From positions 124,001 through 188,000 of the forward strand of contig CP155566.1 of assembly GCA_039696685.1 (NCBI GenBank): a stretch of DNA of 64,000 nucleotides, given 5' to 3'. The position numbers and the translations under genes are program-made. This DNA comes from Vibrio sp. CDRSL-10 TSBA. GTDB taxonomy: Bacteria; Pseudomonadota; Gammaproteobacteria; Enterobacterales; Vibrionaceae. How positions within the stretch are numbered: position 1 is the stretch's first letter; the number at the start of each line of letters is the position of its first letter. This document shows positions 1 through 9,542 of the stretch, one piece after another. Under the pieces are notes generated by a model, which saw nothing but the letters and a program-made list of their open reading frames with translations, ran no database searches and was not told where the DNA came from.

Positions 1-1
1 T

Positions 2-698
2 CAGCCGACGCTGGATGTTTCTTTGTATGCCAATTACTCTGAGGCTTTGTTGCCGGGAGAAACAGCACCTGAAGATAGCAGTCACCCGGGGGAAGTGTTA
101 AAACCTAACCGCTCGGAGCAGTATGAAGTCGGTGCCAAGTATGACACCGGCAGCTACGGCGCAGTGGTCAGCCTGTTTGAAATCAGTAAGCCGACGTACA
201 TGTACGACAGCAACAATATCTACACCGACAACGGTGAACAGCGTCACCGCGGTATCGAGTTGTCGGCGTTTGGCGAACCGATTGAACGCGTCAAAGTGCT
301 GGGTGGCGTGACCCTGATTGATGCCGACATTGTGAAAAGTGCCACGGCCGAAGCAGAAGGGAAGAACGCGATCGGTGTGCCGAAAGTTCAGGCTAACCTG
401 AACCTGGAATGGGCGACTCCGTTTGTGGAAGGCCTGACGCTGGAAGGTCGCACGGTATACACCGGCTCGCAATATGCCAGCTCGGATAACTCACTCGAAA
501 CTGCCGTCATGGACCCGTTTTGATCTGGGCGCCCGCTACGGCATGAAAGTCGGTGATAACGCGCTGACTCTGCGCGCCCGCGTCGATAACGTAACCGACA
601 AAAACTACTGGGCATCAGCCGGCGGTTACCCGGGCAGCAACTACCTGGTACAGGGCTCACCGCGTACGGTCGTACTGTCCGCCAGCTACGATTTCTAA
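2..698 (+). CDS. TonB-dependent outer-membrane receptor, C-terminal part
   Basis: This is the last ~231 residues of a TonB-dependent receptor, an outer-membrane beta-barrel that imports siderophores or similar ligands using TonB energy. Visible are alternating amphipathic strands, the RVDNVTDKNYW segment typical of the last strands, and a terminal aromatic residue (SASYDF) needed for barrel insertion. The start lies outside the window. The reading frame is broken at 497-501 (GAAAC): removing one A joins the upstream frame (...NSLE) to LPSWTRFDLGARY, a normal penultimate strand. The break is therefore read as a sequence error. The ligand cannot be told from the fragment. Confidence 0.88.
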
Positions 699-710
699 TC
701 ACAGAAAAAC

Positions 711-736
711 AAAAAACCAGCTTCGGCTGGTTTTTT
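711..736 (+). terminator. Rho-independent terminator of the receptor gene
   Basis: A 7-bp stem (AACCAGC/GCTGGTT) with a TTCG tetraloop is followed by a T run, 13 bases after the receptor stop codon. The A run on the left makes it potentially bidirectional. Confidence 0.85.
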
Positions 737-813
737 ATAACGAGGACACACACTCTAAATGCAGTCGCCTTTCTCTTTGAAGAATTCTCTTCGAAGGACA
801 CACACCTTAACCG

Positions 814-1302
814 TTACTTTTTGGTGATTTTATCCAGATAGCCCATCGCAAACGCTGAGACAACAAAGGTGACATGCAGCAGCAGGTACCATTTGATTTT
901 TTCACCGTCAATCTGTTCGGTATTCATAAATACTTTAAGCAGATGGATCGATGAAATCGCGACAATAGACGCAGATACCTTGTTTTTTAGCGAACTTGTG
1001 TCGAGTTTCCCCAGCCAGCCGAGTTTGTCATCGTTCTCATCCAGATCGATTTTAGAGACGAAGTTTTCGTAACCGGAAAACATCACCATTACGATTAATC
1101 CACCCACCAGAGAGATATCGATCAGCGACAAGGAAATCAAAATCAGATCGACTTCCTTAATGGTGAAAATGACCGGGATCAGGTGAAAGACCTCCTGAAA
1201 AAATTTGATACCCAGAGCCGCCAGGACCAAACTCAGGCCGAGATAAATTGGCGCCATAATCCAGCGCGACGAATAAAGAAGTTTTTCGACAATATTTTCC
1301 AT
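814..1302 (-). CDS. yqhA: YqhA family (UPF0114) inner-membrane protein
   Basis: A 162-residue protein with four hydrophobic segments (about residues 12-32, 50-75, 105-125 and 137-156) separated by a charged, acidic loop ([11 protein letters not shown]). Length and the [15 protein letters not shown] start match the UPF0114/YqhA family, whose function is not known. It is a single-gene unit between the receptor and yrbL. The family assignment rests on recognising the N-terminal signature and topology; nothing in the neighbourhood indicates a role. Confidence 0.8.
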   Translation of the reverse strand: MENIVEKLLYSSRWIMAPIYLGLSLVLAALGIKFFQEVFHLIPVIFTIKEVDLILISLSLIDISLVGGLIVMVMFSGYENFVSKIDLDENDDKLGWLGKLDTSSLKNKVSASIVAISSIHLLKVFMNTEQIDGEKIKWYLLLHVTFVVSAFAMGYLDKITKK

Positions 1303-1458
1303 GATAACAAGCTGCTTATTAGATTAACGAGGGCAGAGCCGCATTGCTCCGCTGCCGGATATTACTCTGCTTTTCAGTTGCTTGGCTATAATCATCGCTT
1401 ATGAAAACAGGGTTAAATTGTGTCAAAACCACAGATGGGCTCTCACGAGGACGCTCGC

Positions 1459-2043
1459 CTATGCAGCATTTTTTAGTTTGTTGTGCTCGATAGCTATGTA
1501 GTGTCTCATCCGGTCCAACTGCTGTTTAGTTTTTTTAATACTAAGTAGAGATATCTTATCTCTTAAAAAGTATTTCAAGTTTTGGTTTCTTACTCCAAAT
1601 CCATCAACCAGTATTGGTTGTAATGAACCATGAACGGTTTTTCTCAAAATTATGTTTTTTAGATTTCCATCGTGGATCAGTACTTTCTTTTTCAGTAGCT
1701 CATGGGATATATAATCAATATGTTTATGGGCGTCTTCAGCAGAAATTCTTCTGCTGGAAATATAATCGTGTAAAGACTTTGATACGTTACCATCAAAGTC
1801 ACGGATTAATTCAACCACGAGCCCTTTTCCAAGGTTGGTTTGCACGCTGCCTGAATATTTGGGTAAAATTCGAACGTTATTATGTGTTTTGAAAAACCTT
1901 TCTTCATTTAAATTTTGGTTATCTTCTACCTTTTGAATTTTTATACAAAGGGTGTTGTCTTCAGGGTGAATATAGACATCCCTTTTGCTCCCAGATGCAA
2001 AATATAAGGCATCACTAAGTACAACGTGCATACCTGAAATCAC
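1459..2043 (-). CDS. yrbL: YrbL-family protein (PhoP-regulated network protein)
   Basis: A 194-residue protein resembling E. coli YrbL, a kinase-fold protein under PhoP control. The order of conserved pieces fits: a start region with SGSKRDVYIHPED and CIKI (like the nucleotide loop and strand of kinases), then VVELIRDFDGN, a helical part, and the IHDGNLKNIIL segment in the position of a catalytic loop, followed by PILVDGFG in the place of a DFG motif. Its substrate is unknown. An alternative start is the second Met (2028). It is AT-rich compared with the housekeeping genes and has a long AT-rich upstream region. It lies next to the island but outside the attachment-site repeat. Confidence 0.75.
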   Translation of the reverse strand: MISGMHVVLSDALYFASGSKRDVYIHPEDNTLCIKIQKVEDNQNLNEERFFKTHNNVRILPKYSGSVQTNLGKGLVVELIRDFDGNVSKSLHDYISSRRISAEDAHKHIDYISHELLKKKVLIHDGNLKNIILRKTVHGSLQPILVDGFGVRNQNLKYFLRDKISLLSIKKTKQQLDRMRHYIAIEHNKLKNAA

Positions 2044-2375
2044 TCCATAATTGTCATGTAATTGTCATAATTTTAAGATATTAATTTAATGTCACTGTGA
2101 ATTGCAATTGTATTTAGAGCAATTATTCAAACTGACGAATTGATAGAAGTGGTAATAGTCTTTTGCGTTGTGATCATGATTAAAAATAAATCAGTAATGA
2201 ATTATTTTTTAACGATATAAATATTAGTTTTGGGGATGTTATTTGGTGGACTGGTTTTTAGTCAGATAGGTATTATTTTTTGGTATGGTTTGTTAACACT
2301 TGTCTGAAACTTGCACAATGTTGTTTTCTCTTATCTAGCTCATTATTTTGCAAACAACATCGGTTTCGCTTTTAT
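2044..2375. other. AT-rich intergenic region upstream of yrbL
   Basis: There is no convincing ORF here. The stretch is strongly AT-rich and must contain the yrbL promoter (minus strand). I see no tRNA or convincing ncRNA. It ends at the terminator that originally belonged to yicC. Confidence 0.5.
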
Positions 2376-2400
2376 AAAAAAACCCTGCGAAGCAGGGTTT
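2376..2400 (-). terminator. Orphaned native terminator of yicC
   Basis: An 8-bp stem (AACCCTGC/GCAGGGTT) with a U tract on the minus strand lies 28 bases downstream of a displaced copy of the yicC 3' end. Before island insertion this would have ended yicC transcription. It now ends transcription leaving the island's left end. Confidence 0.8.
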
Positions 2401-2427
2401 GGGAATATGAAATTTATCGTTAACGCA

Positions 2428-2452
2428 TTATTCAATATTCTGGATCTGCTCG
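2428..2452. other. Left attachment site: displaced 3' end of yicC
   Basis: This 25-bp stretch repeats the last codons and stop codon of yicC at 18949-18973. Read on the minus strand both copies encode EQIQNIE-stop. They differ at three interior positions, all synonymous, and share the uninterrupted core TGGATCTGCTC. Because the integrase lies at the other end next to intact yicC, this copy is probably the original chromosomal end of the gene and the copy in yicC was supplied by the island. Confidence 0.88.
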
Positions 2453-2502
2453 CAGAATAGCATTGGTCATGCCCTGTGAGACCAGTGCTTTCAAGCGATT
2501 GT

Positions 2503-2542
2503 GGTGAGTAACTGTATCACGTTACTCACCGATATACTCACC
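2503..2542. repeat. Left-end TACTCACC repeats (probable recombinase arm sites)
   Basis: A perfect 10-bp inverted repeat (GGTGAGTAAC, 8-base spacer, GTTACTCACC) is followed at once by a further direct copy, ATACTCACC. The same motif occurs three times at the other end of the island (18787-18841). Repeats of one short motif just inside both att sites are typical of arm-type binding sites of tyrosine recombinases or of their excision factors. The assignment is an inference. Confidence 0.6.
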
Positions 2543-2560
2543 AAAACAATTTTGGTTAAC

Positions 2561-2785
2561 TTACTGATGTTGCATCCACAGCAGCAGATCGGAGAGTAAC
2601 CAAGACTTGGTTGTACCAACTTGCTTGGCTGCCGGAACTTGACCTTTTCGGCTTAGTCGCCACCATGTGGTATTGCTGACTGAGGTGATCTGCTTGCGCT
2701 CAGCTTCTCTTACCAAGCGCTCTGACTCACCATAGGCGTTCAAGATCTCTGCTCTTTGTGTCAAAGTCGGTTCAGTATAAGGCAT
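2561..2785 (-). CDS. AlpA-like DNA-binding regulator
   Basis: A 74-residue protein whose C-terminal half has the pattern of AlpA/MerR-like winged-helix regulators of P4-type elements: SVSNTTWWRLSRKGQVPAAKQVG, then a basic turn and SWLLSDLLLWMQHQ. In such elements AlpA proteins activate or direct excision, so a recombination directionality role is possible. It is the last gene of an apparent three-gene minus-strand operon (DUF927 ATPase, HTH protein, AlpA), with no gap to the gene before it, and lies close to the left attachment site. The function is by family only. Confidence 0.7.
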   Translation of the reverse strand: MPYTEPTLTQRAEILNAYGESERLVREAERKQITSVSNTTWWRLSRKGQVPAAKQVGTTKSWLLSDLLLWMQHQ

Positions 2786-3070
2786 TTACTTTTTCTCCTC
2801 TACCCGGTGAGACATCAACCAAGCATCGAGATCATCGCGCTTGAAGTATAGTTTGCGGTTAGGTTTGTAGTGCGGGATTTGCTTGGTATGCGTGAGCTTA
2901 TAAATGTACTTAACAGACAAGTTTGCATACTGTGCAGCTTCCTCTGCGCTTAAGAACTGTTTTTGCGATGTTATTAGAGTGCGAAGCTCTTCGGTTGCCG
3001 CTTTGATATCTGCCAACAGAGCTCTGGCTTCCGTTCGGTCTTTTTGGGAAATGGGAAAGTGGGAAATCAT
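2786..3070 (-). CDS. Excisionase-type helix-turn-helix protein
   Basis: A 94-residue protein. Residues ~1-40 are helical and may form a coiled coil. Residues ~41-90 match the excisionase/HTH_17 domain (FLSAEEAAQYANLSVKYIY, IPHYKPNRKLYFKRDDLDAWL). It overlaps the stop of the upstream ATPase gene by 4 bases and abuts the AlpA-like gene, indicating translational coupling. A DNA-binding role in excision or in control of the element is likely. With AlpA beside it, there are two candidates for the directionality factor of the island integrase. Confidence 0.72.
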   Translation of the reverse strand: MISHFPISQKDRTEARALLADIKAATEELRTLITSQKQFLSAEEAAQYANLSVKYIYKLTHTKQIPHYKPNRKLYFKRDDLDAWLMSHRVEEKK

Positions 3071-4728
3071 GCTTCGCCTCCTTGTTGAAAGCGGCTGAAA
3101 TCAATGTTGATGTTTAAGTCTTTAGCGATTTGGTTGGGAAGTAGTTTGAAGTGCCTTTCTGCCTTCCCTGAAATGCTACTTTTAAATGTGCCTCGTGACG
3201 GTTCGTTAGTCTGAAGCCAGCCTTGCTTTTTTAATATCATGGCGGCTTGAATAACTTGATGATCAAATTCGAGTTTTAGGCCAGTTTTAAAAGCATCACG
3301 GCGGACATGCCAACTCAATTCATGACTATTCAATTTCCACCATCCGACCTCAGTTACTGCGCCTGTAGGCTTGATAGTGTATTGGCATTTGGGTAGGAAG
3401 TTGCGTAATTGCTCGCGAATATGTCGTTCTTCGTAATCAAACTCTTCGCTATAGTTGGCCATCCAGGCTTCAAAAACTTTGCCAATCTCATGCTGGGCGG
3501 AACCTTTTTCCCAAGGAAGGGCATCCAGATCGATAGCGAGTTCGCCAACGGCAGCGATAAAAGCAAATCTATCGGCTGCAAACAACACCTGATTGCTTGG
3601 AGCGATTTTCAGGCTTGTAATCCAAGACTGTGAGATTTTATTTATCTGTTTGTTCAGCACATTTTTTAGTTCGGTTATTGCTGCTACCTGATTTAAAAAT
3701 GGTTGCAAGGAAGTTCCGTATTGTTTAGACGTAGCATCGGCAATTCGTTCCGCAAACACTTTTGCTGATTCAGAGTCATGTAGGTTTTCAAATACACCAA
3801 ATGTTTGGAAAAGAGGGATTTCAAAAAAGCGCATTAGTTGTCCTGCGTGTGGCTTTTTATTTGACTCAGAAAGTTTTTGTTCAAGGCTAACTTCACCGGT
3901 TGATAGGCCAATTAAGCTCCAATAATCTTGGGATCTTGCGCCGCCATCTATCTTTCCTCGTAGCTTTGAAACACCATTACCGATCTGGTAGATCACTTTA
4001 GTTACTTCATCTGCCTCTGCTTGGTGGAACTCATCGAGTAAAATAAGCATACAGTTTCTACTTTTAGCACGGCCCTCTATGCCGTTTGCTGTGCTGCTCC
4101 ATGTGTCTCGATACTGATAGTCAGAATATACAGATGCGGCTAAACGTATTAGGGTTGTTTTGCCATTTTTTGATGCACCCAAAAAATGGATCAAGAATGA
4201 GTCCCAATCGAGTTTTTCGAGTAAGGGCGCTGCAAAAGCTGTGCACAAAGTAAAGATCATCAAAGCATTACCTTGGCAAAGCATAGCAACGTCATCTTGC
4301 CACTCTAAGAAATTGCCGCTTGAGTTTAATTGTTCAGGTGTATCTCCAGTGTACATAACCTCCTGTTCTCCAAACCCCGCCACCCAGCTTGGTGTGACAA
4401 ATTGATCAAAAAACCAACCGGTTTTTTCAACGGTTACTACAGTTTTATCTGGATTCTCACTCATCAGGTAGTCGAGAATAAAATGCCAATACTTTGATTT
4501 GTGGTGAATGAATAAGCCACTGTCAGCTACTGCTTGAAGCATGCTTTTTCCGCTATCAGCCAAAATATCTCTCATTTTGAAAACGCGCTCGTGAGCATTT
4601 CCTGAGCGAGAGGTCCACTGCAAGAGCACACCGAAACCTTTCATAAAAGTAGGGTCATAGGTGAACGCTTTCACATATACTGGCCCAGCGATTTGTAGTG
4701 GCGCTTTGTCTTCTTGCTCCAATATCAA
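3067..4728 (-). CDS. DUF927 domain ATPase (helicase/primase-like), island replication candidate
   Basis: A 553-residue protein with a DUF927 P-loop core. The Walker A motif is GASKNGKTT (about residue 184), followed by a Walker B-like MLILLDEFH (about residue 228) and an arginine-rich segment. An N-terminal domain of ~150 residues precedes it and a winged-helix-like C-terminal domain follows (about residues 430-553). DUF927 proteins are common in P4-like satellites and integrative elements and are thought to act as replicative helicases. No primase domain is evident in this copy. It heads an operon with the HTH and AlpA-like genes. A perfect 26-bp palindrome lies ~230 bases upstream. Confidence 0.72.
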   Translation of the reverse strand: MILEQEDKAPLQIAGPVYVKAFTYDPTFMKGFGVLLQWTSRSGNAHERVFKMRDILADSGKSMLQAVADSGLFIHHKSKYWHFILDYLMSENPDKTVVTVEKTGWFFDQFVTPSWVAGFGEQEVMYTGDTPEQLNSSGNFLEWQDDVAMLCQGNALMIFTLCTAFAAPLLEKLDWDSFLIHFLGASKNGKTTLIRLAASVYSDYQYRDTWSSTANGIEGRAKSRNCMLILLDEFHQAEADEVTKVIYQIGNGVSKLRGKIDGGARSQDYWSLIGLSTGEVSLEQKLSESNKKPHAGQLMRFFEIPLFQTFGVFENLHDSESAKVFAERIADATSKQYGTSLQPFLNQVAAITELKNVLNKQINKISQSWITSLKIAPSNQVLFAADRFAFIAAVGELAIDLDALPWEKGSAQHEIGKVFEAWMANYSEEFDYEERHIREQLRNFLPKCQYTIKPTGAVTEVGWWKLNSHELSWHVRRDAFKTGLKLEFDHQVIQAAMILKKQGWLQTNEPSRGTFKSSISGKAERHFKLLPNQIAKDLNINIDFSRFQQGGEA

Positions 4729-5058
4729 GCCAACGTTTCTTGGCTATAACGGTTTGATTCATAATTAGTCCCTATTACAACAAATAGGCCGCGGCGCTAT
4801 GGTTTTCAGTTGATTTCATCGACGTTGGATATGATATCTGTGCGTGCTGGATAACAGGCTCTCTGGAACTGTCCAAATCGGGCTATTTGGCGGTGAAATT
4901 GAGTGCGTGATAGGGTGGTGTTGACGAAAAGGCTATTGCAGCATCATAAAGTGATACCCTTTCACATGTGAAAGGGTATAGAGAGGTGTTGAATTCATAT
5001 ACGAATTTAATGAAAATACCGGTTCTTGATACGCGATTGGTTTTTGATTTAATTGATG
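4729..5058. other. Intergenic control region upstream of the DUF927 operon
   Basis: No ORF is supported here. The stretch contains a CCAAAT-N6-ATTTGG inverted repeat (4873-4890) and the long palindrome at 4954-4979. It is the expected promoter region of the minus-strand DUF927 operon and the 3' region of the small gene at 5059-5277. Confidence 0.5.
4954..4979. promoter_or_regulatory. 26-bp perfect palindrome with CACATG centre
   Basis: The 26 bases are a perfect palindrome whose inner 16 bases are CTTTCACATGTGAAAG. The same 16-base core is found once more in the window, at 13547-13562, also inside the island. A perfect two-fold site of this size with no loop is more like a dimeric repressor or activator site than a terminator. 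The bound protein is unknown. Confidence 0.6.
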
Positions 5059-5277
5059 TCACACATGGTTCTTTTTGAACTGCTGTGCCCGCATGTCTCC
5101 TATGTTACTGCCTAGACCAGCCTGAAGAAGTGCCAACTTTTCAAACTTTTCTCTGAGCGAGAACACGATATCTAGTTGACGCACTTTGTCTTTTTGCCAT
5201 CTAAGCGTAGACTTTTTTAGGTTGGGAGTTACCGCTCTAGAGAGCTTGGTGCCTGATTTAGTCTCGGAAATCATCAT
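5059..5277 (-). CDS. Small basic hypothetical protein
   Basis: A 72-residue, strongly basic protein, predicted mostly helical (a stretch of Lys/Arg with VRQLDIVFSLREKFEKLALL). I do not recognise a family. It is divergent from hamA, with only ~67 bases between the two starts, so a role in control of the defence operon is possible. It could equally be a chance ORF: it has no homology clue, and the support is its position, its length and a double-Met start. Confidence 0.4.
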   Translation of the reverse strand: MMISETKSGTKLSRAVTPNLKKSTLRWQKDKVRQLDIVFSLREKFEKLALLQAGLGSNIGDMRAQQFKKNHV

Positions 5278-5344
5278 TCAAACAATAAATATTCAGTTGG
5301 CAGGGTAAGGTTTTGAATTACAAGATATCTTTAAGGTTTTGGTT

Positions 5345-6148
5345 ATGACGATGCCAGATTCTACATTGGTCTATGATGTTAGTTCTCATCCTGTGGTGGC
5401 TCATGGCTTTTCCTTTAGCAATCAGCAGCTAGAGCAAATTTTAGCTGGTCCAGTAAAAGATATCTTATGTGATATATCAGGCAAGCAAGAACTCAATGAA
5501 CTTCTAGCTGGTTTAGTGACCACTGACTTCGAGCAGATCGAATTAGCTGAAGTGCTTGCTGAAGAGTATGAGTTTGAAGATTGGCTGGTTGGTGAGGCTA
5601 TTGCAGAAGCATTTGTCGCAAAGCGTGGTAGATGTGAATATCCTTGGCCGACATCACGAGACCTCAAGAACTCCAATGCAAGCCCCGCAGGCTGTGACCT
5701 GACTGGGCTTCAACTACTTGATGATCAAGAATTACCTTATAGATTTAGTTTTGGAGAGGTAAAAACATCCTATGATCAAAATTCTCCCCCTAGCGTCATG
5801 ACGAGCCTTGGTAATCAACTATTTGGTCTACGTGATGATAAGGGTGTTAAGAATGATTTGGTGAAGTATCTTGGCCTACATGCTACCGGCAAACCTTGGC
5901 AATTCAAATTTCAAAGTGCAGCTAAGCGGTATGTTCAGTCACAAGGTACTGATATTGCTGTATATGGCGTATTAGTGCGTGACACTGAGCCTCGTGAAGC
6001 TGATATTCGGGGTAGAGCTCGCGCCCTATCAGTGGACTGTCCTCCAGAGACAGACATTGAGTTGCATGCAATTCATATCCCTACTGGTGAAATTACAAAC
6101 TTGCCAGCGCGTGCACAATCAGCAATGAATGATGAGGGGGAAGCATGA
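5345..6148 (+). CDS. hamA: HamA, nuclease subunit of a Hachiman anti-phage system (DUF1837)
   Basis: A 267-residue protein of the HamA/DUF1837 type. Hachiman couples HamA, a PD-(D/E)xK-like DNA-degrading effector, to the HamB helicase, and acts in the cytoplasm against phage. The nuclease core is visible as AGCDLTGL (Asp ~118) followed by FSFGEVKTS, with the Glu-x-Lys pair at residues 138 and 140 from this start. As far as I recall, these are the numbers reported for the catalytic pair of a studied HamA. The ATG at 5345 is chosen because an AAGG element lies 8 bases upstream; TTG 5339 and ATG 5351 are alternatives. It overlaps hamB by 4 bases (ATGA), so the two are coupled. No frame break is seen. 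Confidence 0.82.
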   Translation: MTMPDSTLVYDVSSHPVVAHGFSFSNQQLEQILAGPVKDILCDISGKQELNELLAGLVTTDFEQIELAEVLAEEYEFEDWLVGEAIAEAFVAKRGRCEYPWPTSRDLKNSNASPAGCDLTGLQLLDDQELPYRFSFGEVKTSYDQNSPPSVMTSLGNQLFGLRDDKGVKNDLVKYLGLHATGKPWQFKFQSAAKRYVQSQGTDIAVYGVLVRDTEPREADIRGRARALSVDCPPETDIELHAIHIPTGEITNLPARAQSAMNDEGEA

Positions 6149-9100
6149 CCTTATCATTTGAGCAACTGCAATCAGTCGACAATCACTGGGCTGTGCAGGC
6201 AATTGATTCTGCGACTCGCGATAGCGCTTTTGATGCAGCAAAAGACGGCTTAGTACATAGTGCGCTAGGTAGCTTGTTTACCGGTGCGAATATCGAAGTT
6301 GATTATGCTTCTATCGAGCAAGTTGCTTCGGCCTACGAGCTGGCAGCCATTGAAGGTATTGCAACATTACTGAGCCCTTCGTCTGCTGAGCAACAAACAA
6401 AAAATCTCGCTATAGCTGGTGCGAATAAAGCCTTTGGGCTGATGCGAGTATTACCAATACCAGAAGATACAGATCAGCGAGTTTTCCATGTACTGCACAT
6501 GGCAGGGTTAGCTTATGCAGGTGATCGTTGGACAGATTTAAGACGCTGGTTCGAAGAACATGAACAACAGCTTCAGGTTCCTTCTGTAGCTGATGTTGCC
6601 TGGAATAAACGTGTCGTTTTCCGTTTATTTGATGCTTGGGTGCGCTTGCTCCGCAAACGTTTCTTGGGACGATTTAGATCAAATCGCAGAAATCATTGTT
6701 GGTCTTCGTCACGATCAAGCTAGCCATGAAAGAGACTTCTTAGATCAGGCTCAAGGTGTAGCCAGACAAAGTGAAGCTATTCGCTTGGTCTCTCTATATC
6801 ACTGGGCGAAAGCGACAGAGCGCCTTGCAACCTACATGCTTCAAGGCGAGCCTTTAGCAATCGAATCAGAGCTTGATCAGCACTTTGAGGCTGCGCTTAA
6901 GGCTGCTCAATTATCTTGTGATACAAAGCTAGAAATGTTGCTGCGTTGGTTGCATGTATCCAGCCGAAAAATGGTTGAAGGTTCGGTTTGGTGGGTTGCT
7001 CATAGCGTTAACTCTAGAGTGACTCGGTTTGTTGGCCACGTAACTCGCCACAAGAGTATGTTTGAGTTGTTACCGCCACAGAGAGCAGCGCTGCAAGAGC
7101 AAAACCTGCTTGATCCGGCGAGCCGAGCTGTTGTGATTGATATGCCTACGTCTGGCGGCAAAACTCAGTTAGCGCAATTTAGAATGCTCCAAGCACTCAA
7201 CCAATTTGCTGATGATGGTGGCTGGATCGCATACGTTGCGCCGACCAGAGCGCTTGTCTCACAGATCACTAGAAGATTGCGTTCTGACTTCGGACCACTC
7301 GGCATCAAGGTCGAGCAACTTACCGGGGCGATTGAAGTTGATGCGTTTGAAGATGCTCTTTTAGGTGAGCAAGAAGCCTTCCAAGTGTTAGTTGCAACGC
7401 CGGAGAAATTGCAGCTTGTTATGCGCAACAAGAAGGTTCAGCGTCCATTGGCGTTATTGGTAATGGACGAGGCGCACAACATAGAAGATAACGAGCGTGG
7501 TCTGCGTATTGAACTACTGCTGGCGACAATTAAGCAGGAAGCTTCGCGAGCCAACTTCTTATTGCTGATGCCATTTGTTCCAAATGCTAATGAATTAGCC
7601 CAGTGGCTTGGTTCAGGTAGAGGTAAGAGCATTAGCCTTAGTACATCTGCTTGGCAACCAAACGAGAGGATTGTTGGCCTATTCGATGCTGAGCAAGCAG
7701 AAGGCCGTGGCAATTGGAAATTAACCTTTGAAACTCTAACAACCACTCAACGAACAATCCATCTGCGTGGTAAGCATGATGTGGATGGCATAAGGCCTAT
7801 TCGTAACTTGAGTTATAGCTCTGCTAGATCTTTGTCTAAGCAGGCTGCTGCAATGGCAAAAGTGTTCTCGAAACGTGGAACAAGTATCGCTGTTGCACAG
7901 AAGATACCGGATGCTTGGAGTATCGCTCGCTTAATAGCTAATGAACTTGAACCCCTAGATCGAATCCCCGAAGAGATTGCGTTGGTGCAGCGCTTCTTGA
8001 GCACAGAAATCAGTCCTGATTTTGAGCTCATAGGAATGCTGGAAAAAGGTGTAGTAGTGCATCATGCAGGCTTGCCAGCTGAGGCCCTGGCTTTGATTGA
8101 ATGGCTTACGGAAGAAGGTCATATCAAGGTTATGTGCGCTACTACAACGATTGCACAAGGTTTGAACTTCCCTGTTTCATCTGTATTCCTGGCGAGCCCG
8201 AAATACCCTTACGGGATACAGATGTCCCCTCGTGAGTTCTGGAACCTTGCAGGTCGAGCTGGACGGATTGGCCATGATAGCGTTGGCGTGGTGGGCATTG
8301 CAGCGGGAGCTAATCCTAATGAAATCAGACAATTTGTTAGTGATGCTACAGGTGACCTTCTATCTCGCCTGGTAAGTATGCTCGAAGAAATAGACTCAGT
8401 GGGTGGGTTGAATGATCTTTCGGCGGTAATTCATCAGGAGCAGTGGGCTGATTTTCGTAGCTATATTGCACACCTATGGAACGAGAAGCGGAACCTTGAT
8501 GAGGTTATTGCTGAGGCTGAGCAACTTCTGAGGAACACCTATGGCTTCAGCTCATTACGGGCTAAGCCAGATAGGCACTCTCAGCAACAGGCAGACGCTT
8601 TACTCGAAGCAACAAGGGGCTATGTAAGACAAATAGCAGAGCACCCTGAAAACGCAGCGTTGGCAGATTCAACCGGCTTTTCACCGGAAGGTGTGAGAAC
8701 TGCGCTGTTGGAACTCAATAGACTTGAGAACAAGCTAACCACAGAAGATTGGCAGCCAAGTAGCCTCTTTGGAAGCGAAACGGGGCGTTCAGCCTTACCT
8801 GATTTAATGGGCGTGATGATGCGTGTTCCGCAACTCCAGAAGAGTCTTACCGAGCTCGGTGGAGATGGTATAGGCCATCAACGGCTTGCTGACATTACTC
8901 AGGCTTGGGTTGATGGATCTTCCCTTGAAGATATTGCTAACCGTTTCTTTGATGAAGGCGATCTAACGAACAACTTATCTAAAGCGTGTAAAGCAGTATA
9001 CAGGGACTTAGCGAACAATGGTGCTTGGGGCTTGTCTGCTCTAAGTAAGATGCCAACAGCTGGTATTGATTTTGACAGCCTGTCAGAGGAAGAGCTACGA

Positions 9101-9376
9101 ACCTTGAATAATCTTCCGGCGATGCTTTATCACGGTGTCAGATCTGAAGAAGGTGTGCTGATGCGGATGAACTCTGTTCCCCGCAGTATCGCTGAAAGCT
9201 TGGGTGCAGACTTTAAGCTACTGCATCGAGACACTGATACTGCGTCTGCACCATCTCTTGCCACCGGTTATGTTAGTGCGTTGAGCGCTGATGATTGGTC
9301 GAGGCTTCGCCCTGAAGGTGCTGCGATGTCTGGGGATGATTACCGTAAAGTCTGGAAGCAACTGTCTGGGGTATAG
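6145..9376 (+). CDS. hamB: HamB, helicase subunit of Hachiman (one apparent frame error)
   Basis: A Ski2-like superfamily 2 helicase of ~1076 residues once the frame is repaired. Motif I is PTSGGKTQ (~residue 335), motif II DEAH in VMDEAHNIED (~442), motif V ATTTIAQGLNFP (~670) and motif VI NLAGRAGRIG (~702). An all-helical N-terminal region precedes the helicase core, as in HamB. The frame breaks at 6659-6663 (GTTTC): removing one T turns ...RLLRKR into ...RKRSWDDLDQIAEIIVGL. It directly follows hamA with a 4-base overlap and is followed by a strong terminator, so hamAB is a two-gene operon. If the extra base were real, the helicase would be lost and the system dead. Confidence 0.82.
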
Positions 9377-9415
9377 TTCATTTAAAGCAGTGTCAAAGTA
9401 AGACTCGCTCCAATT

Positions 9416-9440
9416 ACGGCCACATCGGGTGGCCGTTTTT
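9416..9440 (+). terminator. Terminator of the hamAB operon
   Basis: An 8-bp GC-rich stem (ACGGCCAC/GTGGCCGT) with a 5-base loop is followed by a T run, 40 bases after the hamB stop. It separates the Hachiman operon from the Gabija-like operon. Confidence 0.88.
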
Positions 9441-9501
9441 GATCAATTAGTTAGTTCATGATCACATGGCTGATCTTTGCGGTTGAAAGTCAGTAAGGGA
9501 A

Positions 9502-9522
9502 GCCCCAGATAATATGTGGATA
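9502..9522 (+). repeat. Copy of the GCCCCA...TGG island repeat, upstream of gajA
   Basis: A sequence beginning GCCCCAGATAAT and ending TGTGGATA resembles the GCCCCACATAA...TGGAAA units found at 13594-13770. It lies just before the ribosome-binding site of the OLD-nuclease gene, in a position suited to a regulatory site. The similarity is imperfect. Confidence 0.4.
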
Positions 9523-9542
9523 CTTAGGAGAGGGAAGCAGCT

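Noticed and set aside
2044..2375. tRNA or small RNA in the AT-rich region beside the island
   Set aside because: No cloverleaf and no promoter-hairpin-T-run combination other than the yicC terminator could be found.
5059..5277. Antitoxin or regulator role for the 72-residue ORF before hamA
   Set aside because: No HTH or toxin-antitoxin signature is visible; kept only as a hypothetical gene with low confidence.
7165..7746. Minus-strand ORFs inside hamB (and similar ones elsewhere)
   Set aside because: They are shadows of the conserved plus-strand helicase frame, with no ribosome-binding sites or family features.
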